Assembly: GCF_015904235.1 (NCBI RefSeq)
Contig: NZ_JADZLT010000050.1
Coordinates: forward strand, 554,763 to 618,762
Source of the DNA: Methylobrevis albus
Lineage (GTDB): Bacteria; Pseudomonadota; Alphaproteobacteria; Rhizobiales; Pleomorphomonadaceae
Direction: 5' to 3'
Length of the DNA: 64,000 bases
Shown here: positions 9,217 through 18,013 of the stretch, in pieces
How positions within the stretch are numbered: position 1 is the first letter of the stretch
Layout: each line of letters opens with the position of its first letter
Made by a program: the position numbers and the translations under genes
Notes under the pieces: model-generated
Told to the model about the DNA's origin: nothing
The model's input: the letters and a program-made list of their open reading frames with translations, nothing else
Databases searched by the model: none

Positions 9217-9912
9217 TCACACCGTCATCCAGCGCCGCACTTCCTGCTCGTTCATCGAGGCCTTGGTGCCCGAGAGCACCACCTCGCCGCGGTCCATCAC
9301 CGCGAAATGGTCGGCGAGATCGCGGGCGAACTCGAAATACTGCTCGACGAGCACGATCGCCATGGTGCCCTGGCCGCGCAGGAACTCGATGGCGCGGCCG
9401 ATGTCCTTGATGATGGAGGGCTGGATGCCCTCGGTCGGCTCGTCGAGGACGAGCAGGCGCGGGCGGGTGACGAGGGCGCGGCCGATGGCGAGCTGCTGCT
9501 GCTGGCCGCCGGAAAGATCGCCGCCGCGGCGCCGCAGCATGGATTTCAGCACGGGGAAGAGGTCGTAGACCGTGTCGGGGACGTGACGGTCTCGGCGCGC
9601 GATCGGGGCGTAGCCGGTCTCGAGGTTTTCCTTCACGGTGAGCAGCGGGAAGATCTCGCGGCCCTGCGGCACGATCGCGATGCCCTTGCGGGCGCGGTCG
9701 TGCGGCGCGAGCTTCGAGATGTCCTCGCCTTCCCACATGATCCGGCCGGCACTGATCGGCTTCAGCCCGACGATCGAGCGCAGCAGCGAGGTCTTGCCGA
9801 CGCCGTTGCGGCCGAGCACGCAGGTGACCTTGCCGACCTCGGCCGTCACCGACACCTGCTTCAGCGCCTGGGCGGCGCCGTAGTGGAGATTGATGTTCTC
9901 GACGCTGAGCAT
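9217..9912 (-). CDS. urtE: Urea ABC transporter ATP-binding subunit UrtE
   Basis: Second ATPase of the branched-chain-amino-acid-type (HAAT) urea importer, 231 residues, LivF-like. Walker A GRNGVGKT at 34-41, signature LSGGQQQQLAIGRAL, Walker B LLVLDEPTEGIQ, followed by the H-loop region where many ABC proteins have His and this one has EQYFEFA, as UrtE/LivF proteins do. The upstream in-frame Met at 9978 lies in a repeat; the ATG at 9912 has GGAAAGAGGCGGAAG before it. It is the last gene of urtABCDE, separated from urtD by 220 bp that hold repeat copy C. Confidence 0.95.
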   Translation of the reverse strand: MLSVENINLHYGAAQALKQVSVTAEVGKVTCVLGRNGVGKTSLLRSIVGLKPISAGRIMWEGEDISKLAPHDRARKGIAIVPQGREIFPLLTVKENLETGYAPIARRDRHVPDTVYDLFPVLKSMLRRRGGDLSGGQQQQLAIGRALVTRPRLLVLDEPTEGIQPSIIKDIGRAIEFLRGQGTMAIVLVEQYFEFARDLADHFAVMDRGEVVLSGTKASMNEQEVRRWMTV

Positions 9913-9952
9913 CTTCCGCCTCTTTCCTTCCGTCAGCCCGTGCCGAGCGGCC

Positions 9953-10099
9953 CACCCCTCACCCCAACCCTCTCCCACAAGGGGAGAGGGGGCTCCGCAA
10001 GGTCCGTGCAGGGCGGCAGGGACCGAGCTTCAGAATGTTCACGACCGCCGAATCCGGCGCCCCCTCCCCCCTTGTGGGGGAGGGTCGGGGAGAGGGGTG
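9953..10099. repeat. Intergenic inverted-arm repeat, copy C (diverged)
   Basis: Left arm 9953-9993 and right arm 10059-10099 are imperfect reverse complements of the copy A type, with the core changed to CACCCCAACCC / GGGTCGGGGAG and a shorter spacer. It interrupts the urt operon between urtD and urtE. Confidence 0.7.
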
Positions 10100-10132
10100 A
10101 GGCCGCGAGCCGCGGCGCTCGCCGCCCTCCCC

Positions 10133-10891
10133 TCACCGCCCGAGATAGACCTCGATCACCTTCGGGTTGCTGCTGACGACGTCGAGCGAGCCCTCCGCCA
10201 GCACGGAGCCTTCGTGCAGCACCGTCACCTTGACGCCGAGGTCGCGGACGAAGGTCATGTCGTGCTCGACGACGACGACCGACTGGGTCTCGGCGATCTT
10301 GCGAAGCAGGATCGCGGTCTCGGCGGTCTCGTCGTCGGTCATGCCGGCGACCGGCTCGTCGACGAGCAGGAGTTTCGGCTCCTGTGCCAGCAGCATGCCG
10401 ATCTCCAGCCACTGCTTCTGGCCGTGGCTGAGGTTGGCGGCGAGCCAGCTGCGGCGCTCGGTGAGGCGGATCGTGGCGAGGATCTCGTCGATGCGCTGGT
10501 ATTCGGCCCTGGTGGTCTTGTGCACCAGGGTCGAGAACGGGCCGCGCTTGGCGCGCAGCGCGAGCTCGAGGTTGTCGGCGACCGTATGGCTCTCGAACAC
10601 CGTCGGCTTCTGGAACTTGCGGCCGATGCCCATGATGGCGATCTCGGCCTCGTCGTGCCGCGTGAGGTCGACGCGGCCCTCGAACAGCACGTCGCCGCTG
10701 TCGGGGCGCGTCTTGCCGGTGATGATGTCCATCATCGTGGTCTTGCCGGCGCCGTTCGGGCCGATGATCGCGCGCATCTCGCCGGGGGCGAGCACCAGCG
10801 ACAGGCCGTTGATCGCCTTGAAGCCGTCGAAGGAGCGGTGGACGTTGTCGAGATAGAGCAGCGAGCCCTCGGCGATGGCGGCGTCGGTCAT
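10133..10891 (-). CDS. urtD: Urea ABC transporter ATP-binding subunit UrtD
   Basis: LivG-type ATPase of the urea importer, 252 residues. Walker A GPNGAGKT at 44-51, signature LSHGQKQWLEIGM (the LSHGQ variant typical of UrtD), Walker B LLLVDEPVAGMTDDE, H-loop VVEHDM. The ATG at 10891 lies 5 bp after the urtC stop, so translation is coupled. It pairs with UrtE to drive the UrtB/UrtC permease. Confidence 0.95.
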   Translation of the reverse strand: MTDAAIAEGSLLYLDNVHRSFDGFKAINGLSLVLAPGEMRAIIGPNGAGKTTMMDIITGKTRPDSGDVLFEGRVDLTRHDEAEIAIMGIGRKFQKPTVFESHTVADNLELALRAKRGPFSTLVHKTTRAEYQRIDEILATIRLTERRSWLAANLSHGQKQWLEIGMLLAQEPKLLLVDEPVAGMTDDETAETAILLRKIAETQSVVVVEHDMTFVRDLGVKVTVLHEGSVLAEGSLDVVSSNPKVIEVYLGR

Positions 10892-10896
10892 CGGGC

Positions 10897-12045
10897 TTAC
10901 TCCGCGGGCTTGGGATCGAGGGCGACGGCGGCCGGCGCGGCGGCCCGGCGCTCGCGCCAGGAGGCGGCGGCGAGCTGGACGGTGCCGACGATGCCCTTCG
11001 GCAGGAACAGCGTGACGAGGACGAACAGCGCGCCGAGGGCGAACAGCCAGACCTCGGGCAGCGCCGCCGTGAACCAGGTCTTGCCGAAGTTGACCAGCAC
11101 CGCGCCGATGATAGGGCCGATCAGCGTGCCGCGGCCGCCGACGGCGACCCAGATCACCGCCTCGATCGAGTTGGCGGGATCGAATTCCGACGGGTTGATG
11201 ATGCCGACCTGCGGCACGTAGAGGGCGCCGGCGACGCCGGCCATCATCGCCGACAGCGTCCAGACGAACAGCTTGTAGTGCTCGACCCGGTAGCCGATGA
11301 AACGGGTGCGGCTTTCCGCGTCGCGCACCGCGATCAGCACCTTGCCGGCCTTGGAGCGCACCACGGAGCTGCAGATCCAGAACGAGAGCGCGAGGGAGAG
11401 CGCGGTGGCGGCGAACAGGCCGGAGCGGGTTTCGGCCGACTGGACGTTGAAGCCGAGGATGTCCTTGAAATCGGTCAGGCCGTTGTTGCCGCCGAGTCCC
11501 ATGTCGTTGCGGAAGAAGGCGAGCAGCAGGGCGAAGGTCATCGCCTGGGTGATGATCGAGAGGTAGACGCCGGTGACGCGCGAGCGGAAGGCGAACCAGC
11601 CGAACACGAAGGCGAGCAGGCCGGGCACCACGACGACCATGATCGCGGCGAACCAGAACATGTCGAAGCCGTGCCAGAACCACGGCAGTTCTTGGTAGTT
11701 CAGGAACACCATGAAGTCGGGCAGCACCGGGTCGCCGTAGACGCCGCGCGGGCCGATCTGGCGCATAAGGTACATGCCCATCGCGTAGCCGCCGAGGGCG
11801 AAGAAGGCGCCGTGGCCGAGCGAGAGAATGCCGCAGTAGCCCCAGACGAGATCGAGCGACAGCGCGAGCAGCGCGTAGCAGAGGTACTTGCCGAACAGCG
11901 CCAGGGTATAGCCCGGCACGTGGAACGGGCTCGACGGCGGCACCACGAGGTTGAGCACCGGCACCAGAATCGCGATGGCGACGAGCAGGGCGACGACGAT
12001 GCCGGCGCGGCGGTCGAGGCCGTTGAGGATGAAGTGCGTGATCAT
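10897..12045 (-). CDS. urtC: Urea ABC transporter permease UrtC
   Basis: LivM-like inner-membrane permease of 382 residues with about ten hydrophobic segments. Family marks are the SLDLVWGYCGILSLGHGAF stretch near residue 70 and the cytoplasmic loop with AVRDAESRTRFIGY that contacts the ATPases. Its ATG overlaps the urtB stop by 4 bases and urtD follows after 5 bp. The frame stays open well upstream, but that part only shadows urtB. The C-terminal 20 residues are alanine/proline-rich. Confidence 0.95.
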   Translation of the reverse strand: MITHFILNGLDRRAGIVVALLVAIAILVPVLNLVVPPSSPFHVPGYTLALFGKYLCYALLALSLDLVWGYCGILSLGHGAFFALGGYAMGMYLMRQIGPRGVYGDPVLPDFMVFLNYQELPWFWHGFDMFWFAAIMVVVVPGLLAFVFGWFAFRSRVTGVYLSIITQAMTFALLLAFFRNDMGLGGNNGLTDFKDILGFNVQSAETRSGLFAATALSLALSFWICSSVVRSKAGKVLIAVRDAESRTRFIGYRVEHYKLFVWTLSAMMAGVAGALYVPQVGIINPSEFDPANSIEAVIWVAVGGRGTLIGPIIGAVLVNFGKTWFTAALPEVWLFALGALFVLVTLFLPKGIVGTVQLAAASWRERRAAAPAAVALDPKPAE

Positions 12046-13682
12046 GCTTCGATCGACCTGCCCTTGAGAGCGAAGAGCCCGCGCGGCCGCTTCTGGATGA
12101 AGAGGATGATGAAGACGAGCACGAAGATCTTGCCGAGCACGGCGCCGGCGTAGGGCTCGAGGAACTTGTTGGCGATGCCGAGCGTCAGCGCGCCGACCAG
12201 CGTGCCCCAGAGGTTGCCGACGCCGCCGAACACCACGACCATGAAGCTGTCGATGATGTAGCCCTGGCCGAGGTTCGGGCTGACGTTCTCGATCTGGCTG
12301 AGCGCGACGCCCGCAATGCCGGCGACACCCGAGCCGAGGCCGAAGGTCATGGCGTCGATCCACGGCGTGCGGATGCCCATGGCGCTCGCCATCTGGCGGT
12401 TGGCGGTGACGGCGCGGGTCTGCAGGCCGAAGGGCGTACGCTTCAGGAGGGCCATCAGCGCGAAGAAGACGAAGATGGCGAACACGACGATCCAAAGTCG
12501 GGAGTAGGTGATCGAGATCAGCCCGACGTCGAACGAGCCCGACATCCACGACGGGTTGCCGACCTGCTGGTTCTGCGCGCCGAATCGCGAGCGGACGGCC
12601 TGCTGCAGGATCAGCGAGATGCCCCAGGTGGCGAGCAGCGTTTCCAGCGGCCGGCCGTAGAGGAAGCGGATGACACCGCGCTCGATGGCGACGCCGATGG
12701 CGCCGGCGACGAGGAAGGCGAGCGGCAGGGCGATCAGCAGCGAAAAGTCGAACAGGCCCGGGGCATACATCCGGATCTGCTGCTGCACGACGAAGGTGGT
12801 GTAGGCGCCGATCATCACCATCTCGCCGTGCGCCATGTTGATGACGCCCATCACGCCGAAGGTGATGGCGAGCCCGATCGCGGCGAGCAGCAGCACCGAG
12901 CCGAGCGAGACGCCGAACCAGATGTTCTGGCCGGCGTTCCAGAGCGCGATCGTCGTGTTGACGTCGTCGACCGCAGCCTGGGCGGCGACGCCGACCTCGC
13001 CGGGGGCGGCGATGTACTGGGTCAGGATCGACAGCGACTCGCGGTCGCCGCGGCCGGCGATGGTGGCGATCGCCGCCACCTTGTCGGCCTCGGCTGCATC
13101 GGAATTAAGCACTGCGGCGGCGCGTGCCTCCTGCATCACCTGCAGGATGCCGGCGTCGGTCTCCTCGGCGATCGCGGCGTCGAGCGCGGGAATCGTCTCC
13201 GGATCGCGGGTCTTCATCACCGCCTCGGCGGCGGCGCGGCGCGTGACGGGGTTGTCGCTGAGCAGGGTCAACGTGCCGATTGCGGCCTGGATGGTTCGGC
13301 GCAGGCGGTTGTTGACGCGGATCTTGGTATAGGCGGCCGACGGCTCGGTGCCGATCTCGGCGCGGGTGACCGGGTCGGTCAGCACGAGGTCGCGGCCGGC
13401 GGCGCGGCCGATCACCACCTGCTTGCTGGTCTTGCCGACGAAGAGGTTGCCCTCGCCGAGCGCCCCCAGCACGGCGGCGACGCGGTCGTCGCCGGTGAAG
13501 GCGAGCGCCTTGATCGCGTCCTCGGTTTCCGAGAAGCCGCGCGCGGCGAGCGCGTCGACCAGCAGCTTCAGCTCGGCGTCGGTGGACTGGGCGGCGGCCG
13601 GCATCAGCACGGCGGCGAAAAGGGCGACCACGAAGGTCAGCCGGATCACGAGGGCAGCCAGAAGGTCGCGGGTTTTCGACAT
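12042..13682 (-). CDS. urtB: Urea ABC transporter permease UrtB
   Basis: LivH-like permease, 546 residues. The first 32 residues look like a signal sequence ending AAAQS. Residues about 33-250 form a soluble, HEAT-like periplasmic region with KTSKQVVIGRAAGRD and repeated helical pairs, and the permease proper (GVMGVINMAHGEMVMIGAY) begins near 275. This long N-terminal extension is a known feature of UrtB and distinguishes it from LivH. The stop overlaps the urtC start. A 233-bp gap with a stable hairpin separates it from urtA, as is usual where the binding protein is made in excess. Confidence 0.95.
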   Translation of the reverse strand: MSKTRDLLAALVIRLTFVVALFAAVLMPAAAQSTDAELKLLVDALAARGFSETEDAIKALAFTGDDRVAAVLGALGEGNLFVGKTSKQVVIGRAAGRDLVLTDPVTRAEIGTEPSAAYTKIRVNNRLRRTIQAAIGTLTLLSDNPVTRRAAAEAVMKTRDPETIPALDAAIAEETDAGILQVMQEARAAAVLNSDAAEADKVAAIATIAGRGDRESLSILTQYIAAPGEVGVAAQAAVDDVNTTIALWNAGQNIWFGVSLGSVLLLAAIGLAITFGVMGVINMAHGEMVMIGAYTTFVVQQQIRMYAPGLFDFSLLIALPLAFLVAGAIGVAIERGVIRFLYGRPLETLLATWGISLILQQAVRSRFGAQNQQVGNPSWMSGSFDVGLISITYSRLWIVVFAIFVFFALMALLKRTPFGLQTRAVTANRQMASAMGIRTPWIDAMTFGLGSGVAGIAGVALSQIENVSPNLGQGYIIDSFMVVVFGGVGNLWGTLVGALTLGIANKFLEPYAGAVLGKIFVLVFIILFIQKRPRGLFALKGRSIEA

Positions 13683-13879
13683 GGGGCCCTGCTCCGGTCA
13701 CTGCACGGTTCGTCGCGATTCTGGATCGGGCCGAACGCTTGCGCCGAAGCACGTTGCGTGCCGCGCAGCCGGACCCGATCGGTCCCGCCCGGCCTTGCGG
13801 CGAGGGGGGACCGTCGTTCGAGACGGGTTGTCTGGAATGGGGCGGCGCGGCCGGACATCGGCCACGCCGCGAGGTCAGG

Positions 13880-13907
13880 GAAGCGCCCGCTGCGGGGCGG
13901 GCGCTTC
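13880..13907 (-). terminator. Stem-loop after urtA (partial terminator or mRNA-end structure)
   Basis: GAAGCGCCCGC / GCGGGCGCTTC, a perfect 11-bp stem with a 6-nt loop, 8 bp past the urtA stop. There is no U-run on the transcribed side, so it is more likely an mRNA-stabilising or processing structure that raises urtA over urtBCDE than a full terminator. Confidence 0.55.
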
Positions 13908-13915
13908 GGGACGGA

Positions 13916-15223
13916 TCAGCTCGCGCCGCCGCACTTGCCGGTGACGACGTTGAAGTTGCCGCAGGCGAGCGGCTTGCGCCAGTCGGAGATCAGGTCCTTC
14001 GACCCCTCGAGGTAGTCGGACCACTCGTCGCCGAGCACGAGGCCCGGCGTTTGCGAGACGATCTCGAACTGGCCGTCGTCCTGGATCTCGCCGATCAGCA
14101 CCGGCTTGGTGATGTGGTGGTTCGGGCCCATCGAGGAGTAGCCGCCCGAGAGGTTCGGAACCGCCACGCCGACGAGGGCGTCGATCACGGCGTCGCTGTC
14201 GGTGGTGCCGGCGGCCTCGACGGCCTTCACCCACATGTTGAAGCCGATGTAGTGGGCTTCCATGGGATCGTTGGTGACGGCGGTGTCCTTGCCCTTGTAG
14301 GCCTTCCAGGCGGCGATGAACTCGTCGTTGATCGGATCCTCGACCGACTGGAAGTAGTTCCAGGCCGCGAGGTGGCCGACGAGCGGGGTGGTGTCGATGC
14401 CGGCGAGCTCTTCTTCACCGACCGAGAAGGCGACGACCGGGATGTCCTCGGCCTTGATGCCCTGGTTGCCGAGTTCCTTGTAGAAGGGAACGTTGGCGTC
14501 GCCGTTGATGGTGGAGACCACGGCGGTCTTCTTGCCGGCCGAGCCGAACGCCTTGATGTCCGACACGATCGTCTGCCAGTCGGAATGACCGAACGGCGTG
14601 TAGTTGATCATGATGTCCTCGGGCGCGACGCCCTTGGCGAGCAGGTAGGCCTCGAGGATCTTGTTGGTGGTGCGCGGGTAGACATAGTCGGTGCCGGCGA
14701 GGACCCAACGCTCGACGCCTTCTTCGGCCTCGAGGTAGTCGACGGCCGGGATCGCCTGCTGGTTCGGGGCGGCGCCGGTGTAGAAGACGTTGCGCTGGCT
14801 TTCCTCGCCCTCGTACTGGACCGGGTAGAAGAGGACCGAGTTCAGTTCCTCGAACACCGGCAGCACGGACTTGCGCGACACCGAGGTCCAGCAGCCGAAC
14901 ACGGCGGCGACGCCGTTCTGGCTGATCAGCTCGCGCGCCTTTTCGGCGAACAGCGGCCAGTCGGACGCCGGGTCGACGACGACGGCCTCGAGCTTCTTGC
15001 CGAGCAGGCCGCCCTTCTCGTTCTGCTGCTCGATGAGCATCAGCATGACGTCCTTGAGGGTCGTCTCGGAGATGGCCATCGTGCCCGACAGCGAGTGCAG
15101 GATGCCGACCTTGATGGTCTCTTCCTGGGCGAGCGCGGAACCCGCGGTCATCAGGGCGGTGGCCGCCAGCATGCCCGCGAGGGCGCCGGTGGTGAACTTG
15201 CGGATGGTGCCGTTCGACGACAT
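13916..15223 (-). CDS. urtA: Urea ABC transporter substrate-binding protein UrtA
   Basis: Periplasmic type I binding protein for urea (or short-chain amides in some relatives), 435 residues. Signal peptide 1-32 ends GSALA-QEE. The mature part opens with the family's IKVGILHSLSGTMAISE and contains CWTSVSRKSVLPV and ANDPMEA-like motifs (here VTNDPMEAHY), all hallmarks of UrtA/FmdD. The chosen ATG at 15223 has GGGGAGC upstream; an in-frame ATG 7 codons earlier covers that site. It heads the urt operon. In cyanobacteria and corynebacteria urt is induced by nitrogen limitation; I see no clear sigma-54 site here. Confidence 0.95.
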   Translation of the reverse strand: MSSNGTIRKFTTGALAGMLAATALMTAGSALAQEETIKVGILHSLSGTMAISETTLKDVMLMLIEQQNEKGGLLGKKLEAVVVDPASDWPLFAEKARELISQNGVAAVFGCWTSVSRKSVLPVFEELNSVLFYPVQYEGEESQRNVFYTGAAPNQQAIPAVDYLEAEEGVERWVLAGTDYVYPRTTNKILEAYLLAKGVAPEDIMINYTPFGHSDWQTIVSDIKAFGSAGKKTAVVSTINGDANVPFYKELGNQGIKAEDIPVVAFSVGEEELAGIDTTPLVGHLAAWNYFQSVEDPINDEFIAAWKAYKGKDTAVTNDPMEAHYIGFNMWVKAVEAAGTTDSDAVIDALVGVAVPNLSGGYSSMGPNHHITKPVLIGEIQDDGQFEIVSQTPGLVLGDEWSDYLEGSKDLISDWRKPLACGNFNVVTGKCGGAS

Positions 15224-15312
15224 CGAAATAGTGCTCCCCGTCATGATTTGGCGCGGTGACGCTGGCGCTACCGCTCGGGGGAAATGTCGGCCGGATCGTG
15301 CGCTGCAGCATA

Positions 15313-15328
15313 TACGTCGATTGACGTA
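15313..15328. promoter_or_regulatory. Possible operator upstream of urtA
   Basis: TACGTC GATT GACGTA, a perfect 6-bp inverted repeat with a 4-bp spacer, about 90 bp before the urtA start, in the 344-bp region between urtA and the divergent MHYT gene. The regulator is unknown. No clear sigma-70 or sigma-54 promoter could be assigned beside it. Confidence 0.35.
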
Positions 15329-15567
15329 ACGCGCGGAATGCCGCGGATTTCGGCGCTTTTCGGCGGGACGCCAGGGGCGCCGGCCCGGTCGCCGCGGCGC
15401 GAACTCGGGCACTGCCGACCAAAAATTCGTTGGTGACACTTCCTGTGGAAATGCCGCCGAATGGATAAAACGCATAGAAAAATCAACGTTTGGTTAAAGA
15501 CGGCGGGCTGAGGCTGGCCCTTCGGACAGGTCGCGCACGTCGGTGCGATCGCGGCGGAGACGGGCCA

Positions 15568-17904
15568 GTGTTCAAAGTCCTCGAGTGCATCGCCGTCCAG
15601 CACGACCGGGTCGTGGTGGCGATCGCCGCCGCGATCTCGCTCGCCGGGATGACCGCCTTCGCCCTGCTGATCGCCCGCAGCCGGGAGTGCGAGGCCTCGC
15701 GCCGGCCCGCCTGGCTGGCGCTCGCCGCCGTGGTCGGCGGCCTCGGCGTCTGGGCGACGCATTTCGTCGCCATGCTCGCCTATCGCGGCAGTGTGCCGCT
15801 CTCGTTCGACGTCGCGCTCACCGTGCTCTCCGCCGTGGCGATCATCGCCGGCCTCGGCTTCAGCCTGTGGCTGCGCGACGCCGCCGGCCGCTTCGGCGTG
15901 CTCGCCGCGGCCGCGGCGATGACGGCGGCGATCGCCGCGATGCACTTCATCGGCATGGGCGCGATCGATGCCACGGCGCGGGTCAGCTACGATGTTCCGC
16001 CGATCGCGGTCGGGGCCGTCGGCGCCTGGCTGCTGCTCGCCGCCGGGCTGCACTTCGCCAATGCTCCGCACGGCCGGCTGCAGGTGATCGGTCCGGCGCT
16101 GTTCGGCGTCCTCGCCGTCTGCACGCTGCATTTCACCGCGATGTCGGCGACGCTGCTGGTGCCCGACCCGCTGTTCGTCGGCCCGGCGGCGGATGCGGCG
16201 AGTTCGGCCTGGCTCGTCGGCGCGATCGCCGCGGCCGCCTCGGTGCTGACGCTGACGACGACGGGCGCGGTGGTGATCGACCGCTACCTCACCGACCTTA
16301 AGGGCTTTGCGGACGCCACCCTCGACGGCATCGCCATCGTGCGCGACGGGCGCATCGTCGAGGCGAACGGGCGCTTCGTCAGCCTGCTCGGCGGCAAGGA
16401 AGGAGCGATCGTCGGCGAGGACCCCGACGCGCTGCTGGCCGTCGCCGACGGGCAAGGCATCCTGATGCGGCCCGAGAGCGTCATCGAGGCCGCGCCGCGC
16501 CATGCGCGCGACCGGACGTTCGAGGTCGGCGTGCACACCATCGAATATCGCGGCCGCCCAAGCCAGGTGCTCGCCGTGCGCGACCTCACCGAAAAGCGTG
16601 CGGCGCAGCGCCAGATCGAGCACATGGCCCGCCACGATGCCCTGACCGACCTGCCGAACCGGACGCTGCTGTCCGAGCGCCTCGACGCCGCCGTCGCCCG
16701 CGCCGCGACGACGAAGGGCTCGCTCGCCCTGCTGGTGCTCGACCTCGACCGCTTCAAGGCGGTCAACGACATCTTCGGCCATGCCGAGGGCGACGCGGTG
16801 CTGAAGCAGGTGGCGGATATTTTGCGGCGGGCCATCCAGCCGCACGACACGGTGGCGCGGATCGGCGGCGACGAGTTCGTGATCCTGCAGGCCGAACAGC
16901 CGCAGCCCTATGGCGCGCGCCTGCTGGTCGCGCGCATCCTGGAGGTGTTCGCGGCCGAGATGAACGTCGAAACCGACCCGAAGGCCGTCGGCGTCAGCAT
17001 CGGCGTCGCGTTCTATCCGGAAGACGCACCGGGCGGCGCCGCGCTGTTCCATGCCGCCGACGTCGCGCTCTACCGGTCGAAGTCGACCGGCCGGGGCAAC
17101 GCGGTGTTCTATTCCAGCGACATCGATTCGGAGATCCGCCACCGCCGCGCGCTGGAGGCCGATCTGCACCATGCGGTGCAACGCCGCGAACTGCGGCTCG
17201 CCTGCCAGCCGCTCTGCCGCGCGAGCGACAACGGCTGCGTCGGCTACGAGGCGCTGCTGCGCTGGGTCCATCCCGTGCACGGGATGGTGCCGCCGGACGT
17301 CTTCATCCCGATCGCCGAGGAGAGCGGCTCGATCTTCGCCCTCGGCGAATGGGTGCTGCGCGAGGCCTGCGCCACCGCGGTGCACTGGCCGGACGACGTC
17401 TCGATCGCCGTCAACGTGTCGCCGGTGCAGTTCCGCTCGACGAGCTTTGCGAGCGTCGTCGGGGCGATTCTCGCCGAGACCGGCCTGCCGCCCGAGCGGC
17501 TGGAGCTCGAGATCACCGAGAGCTGCCTCATGAAGGACCGGGCGTCGGCGCTGACGGTGCTGAAGCGGCTGCGCTCGATCGACGTGCGGATCGTGATGGA
17601 CGATTTCGGCACCGGCTATTCCTCGCTCAGCAACCTGCAGAGCTTCCCGTTCGACAAGATCAAGATCGACCGCAGCTTCATCGCGGCGATGGACCGCGAC
17701 CGCAGCGCCCGGGCGATCGTGCGCGCCATCGCCGGCCTCGGCCGCAGCCTCGGCATCGCGGTGGTGGCCGAGGGCGTCGAGACGGCGGAGCAGCGGCGCA
17801 TCGTCGTCGAGGAGGGCTGCACCCATCTGCAGGGCTACCTGTTCGGCAGGCCGGTCGTGGTCGGCGAGGCGGCGAAGGACGGTCGGCTCAAGGGCAGCGC
17901 CTGA
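15568..17904 (+). CDS. MHYT-PAS-GGDEF-EAL bifunctional c-di-GMP signalling protein
   Basis: Membrane protein of 778 residues. The N-terminal MHYT sensor (seven hydrophobic segments) carries variants of the motif in three helices: THFVAM, MHFIGM and LHFTAM, thought to bind metal and sense a gas such as O2, CO or NO. Then come a short PAS-like region, a GGDEF domain with intact GGDEF, and an EAL domain with EALLR, ELEITES, DDFGTGYSSL, KIDRSF and AEGVET. Both catalytic sets look complete, so cyclase and phosphodiesterase activity are both possible. A GTG at 15568 with GGAGA upstream is preferred over an ATG at 15490, because VFKVLECIAVQHD then aligns with the start MLRIYNCIVAEHD of the paralogue at 51019. 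Confidence 0.92.
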   Translation: MFKVLECIAVQHDRVVVAIAAAISLAGMTAFALLIARSRECEASRRPAWLALAAVVGGLGVWATHFVAMLAYRGSVPLSFDVALTVLSAVAIIAGLGFSLWLRDAAGRFGVLAAAAAMTAAIAAMHFIGMGAIDATARVSYDVPPIAVGAVGAWLLLAAGLHFANAPHGRLQVIGPALFGVLAVCTLHFTAMSATLLVPDPLFVGPAADAASSAWLVGAIAAAASVLTLTTTGAVVIDRYLTDLKGFADATLDGIAIVRDGRIVEANGRFVSLLGGKEGAIVGEDPDALLAVADGQGILMRPESVIEAAPRHARDRTFEVGVHTIEYRGRPSQVLAVRDLTEKRAAQRQIEHMARHDALTDLPNRTLLSERLDAAVARAATTKGSLALLVLDLDRFKAVNDIFGHAEGDAVLKQVADILRRAIQPHDTVARIGGDEFVILQAEQPQPYGARLLVARILEVFAAEMNVETDPKAVGVSIGVAFYPEDAPGGAALFHAADVALYRSKSTGRGNAVFYSSDIDSEIRHRRALEADLHHAVQRRELRLACQPLCRASDNGCVGYEALLRWVHPVHGMVPPDVFIPIAEESGSIFALGEWVLREACATAVHWPDDVSIAVNVSPVQFRSTSFASVVGAILAETGLPPERLELEITESCLMKDRASALTVLKRLRSIDVRIVMDDFGTGYSSLSNLQSFPFDKIKIDRSFIAAMDRDRSARAIVRAIAGLGRSLGIAVVAEGVETAEQRRIVVEEGCTHLQGYLFGRPVVVGEAAKDGRLKGSA

Positions 17905-18013
17905 CGGCCGGCGACGCCTGCGGGGACGGATGCGGCGCGGGCGCCGACGTGCTATCGGCAAGCGTCGGCGGCTCACGCCCCGGCGCCCCGATGCCCGAGT
18001 GCGATGGCCTCCG

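Noticed and set aside
15224..15567. Sigma-54 promoter for urtA
   Set aside because: Nitrogen control would predict GG-N10-GC boxes, but no pair with the right spacing and flanking bases stands out in the leader.
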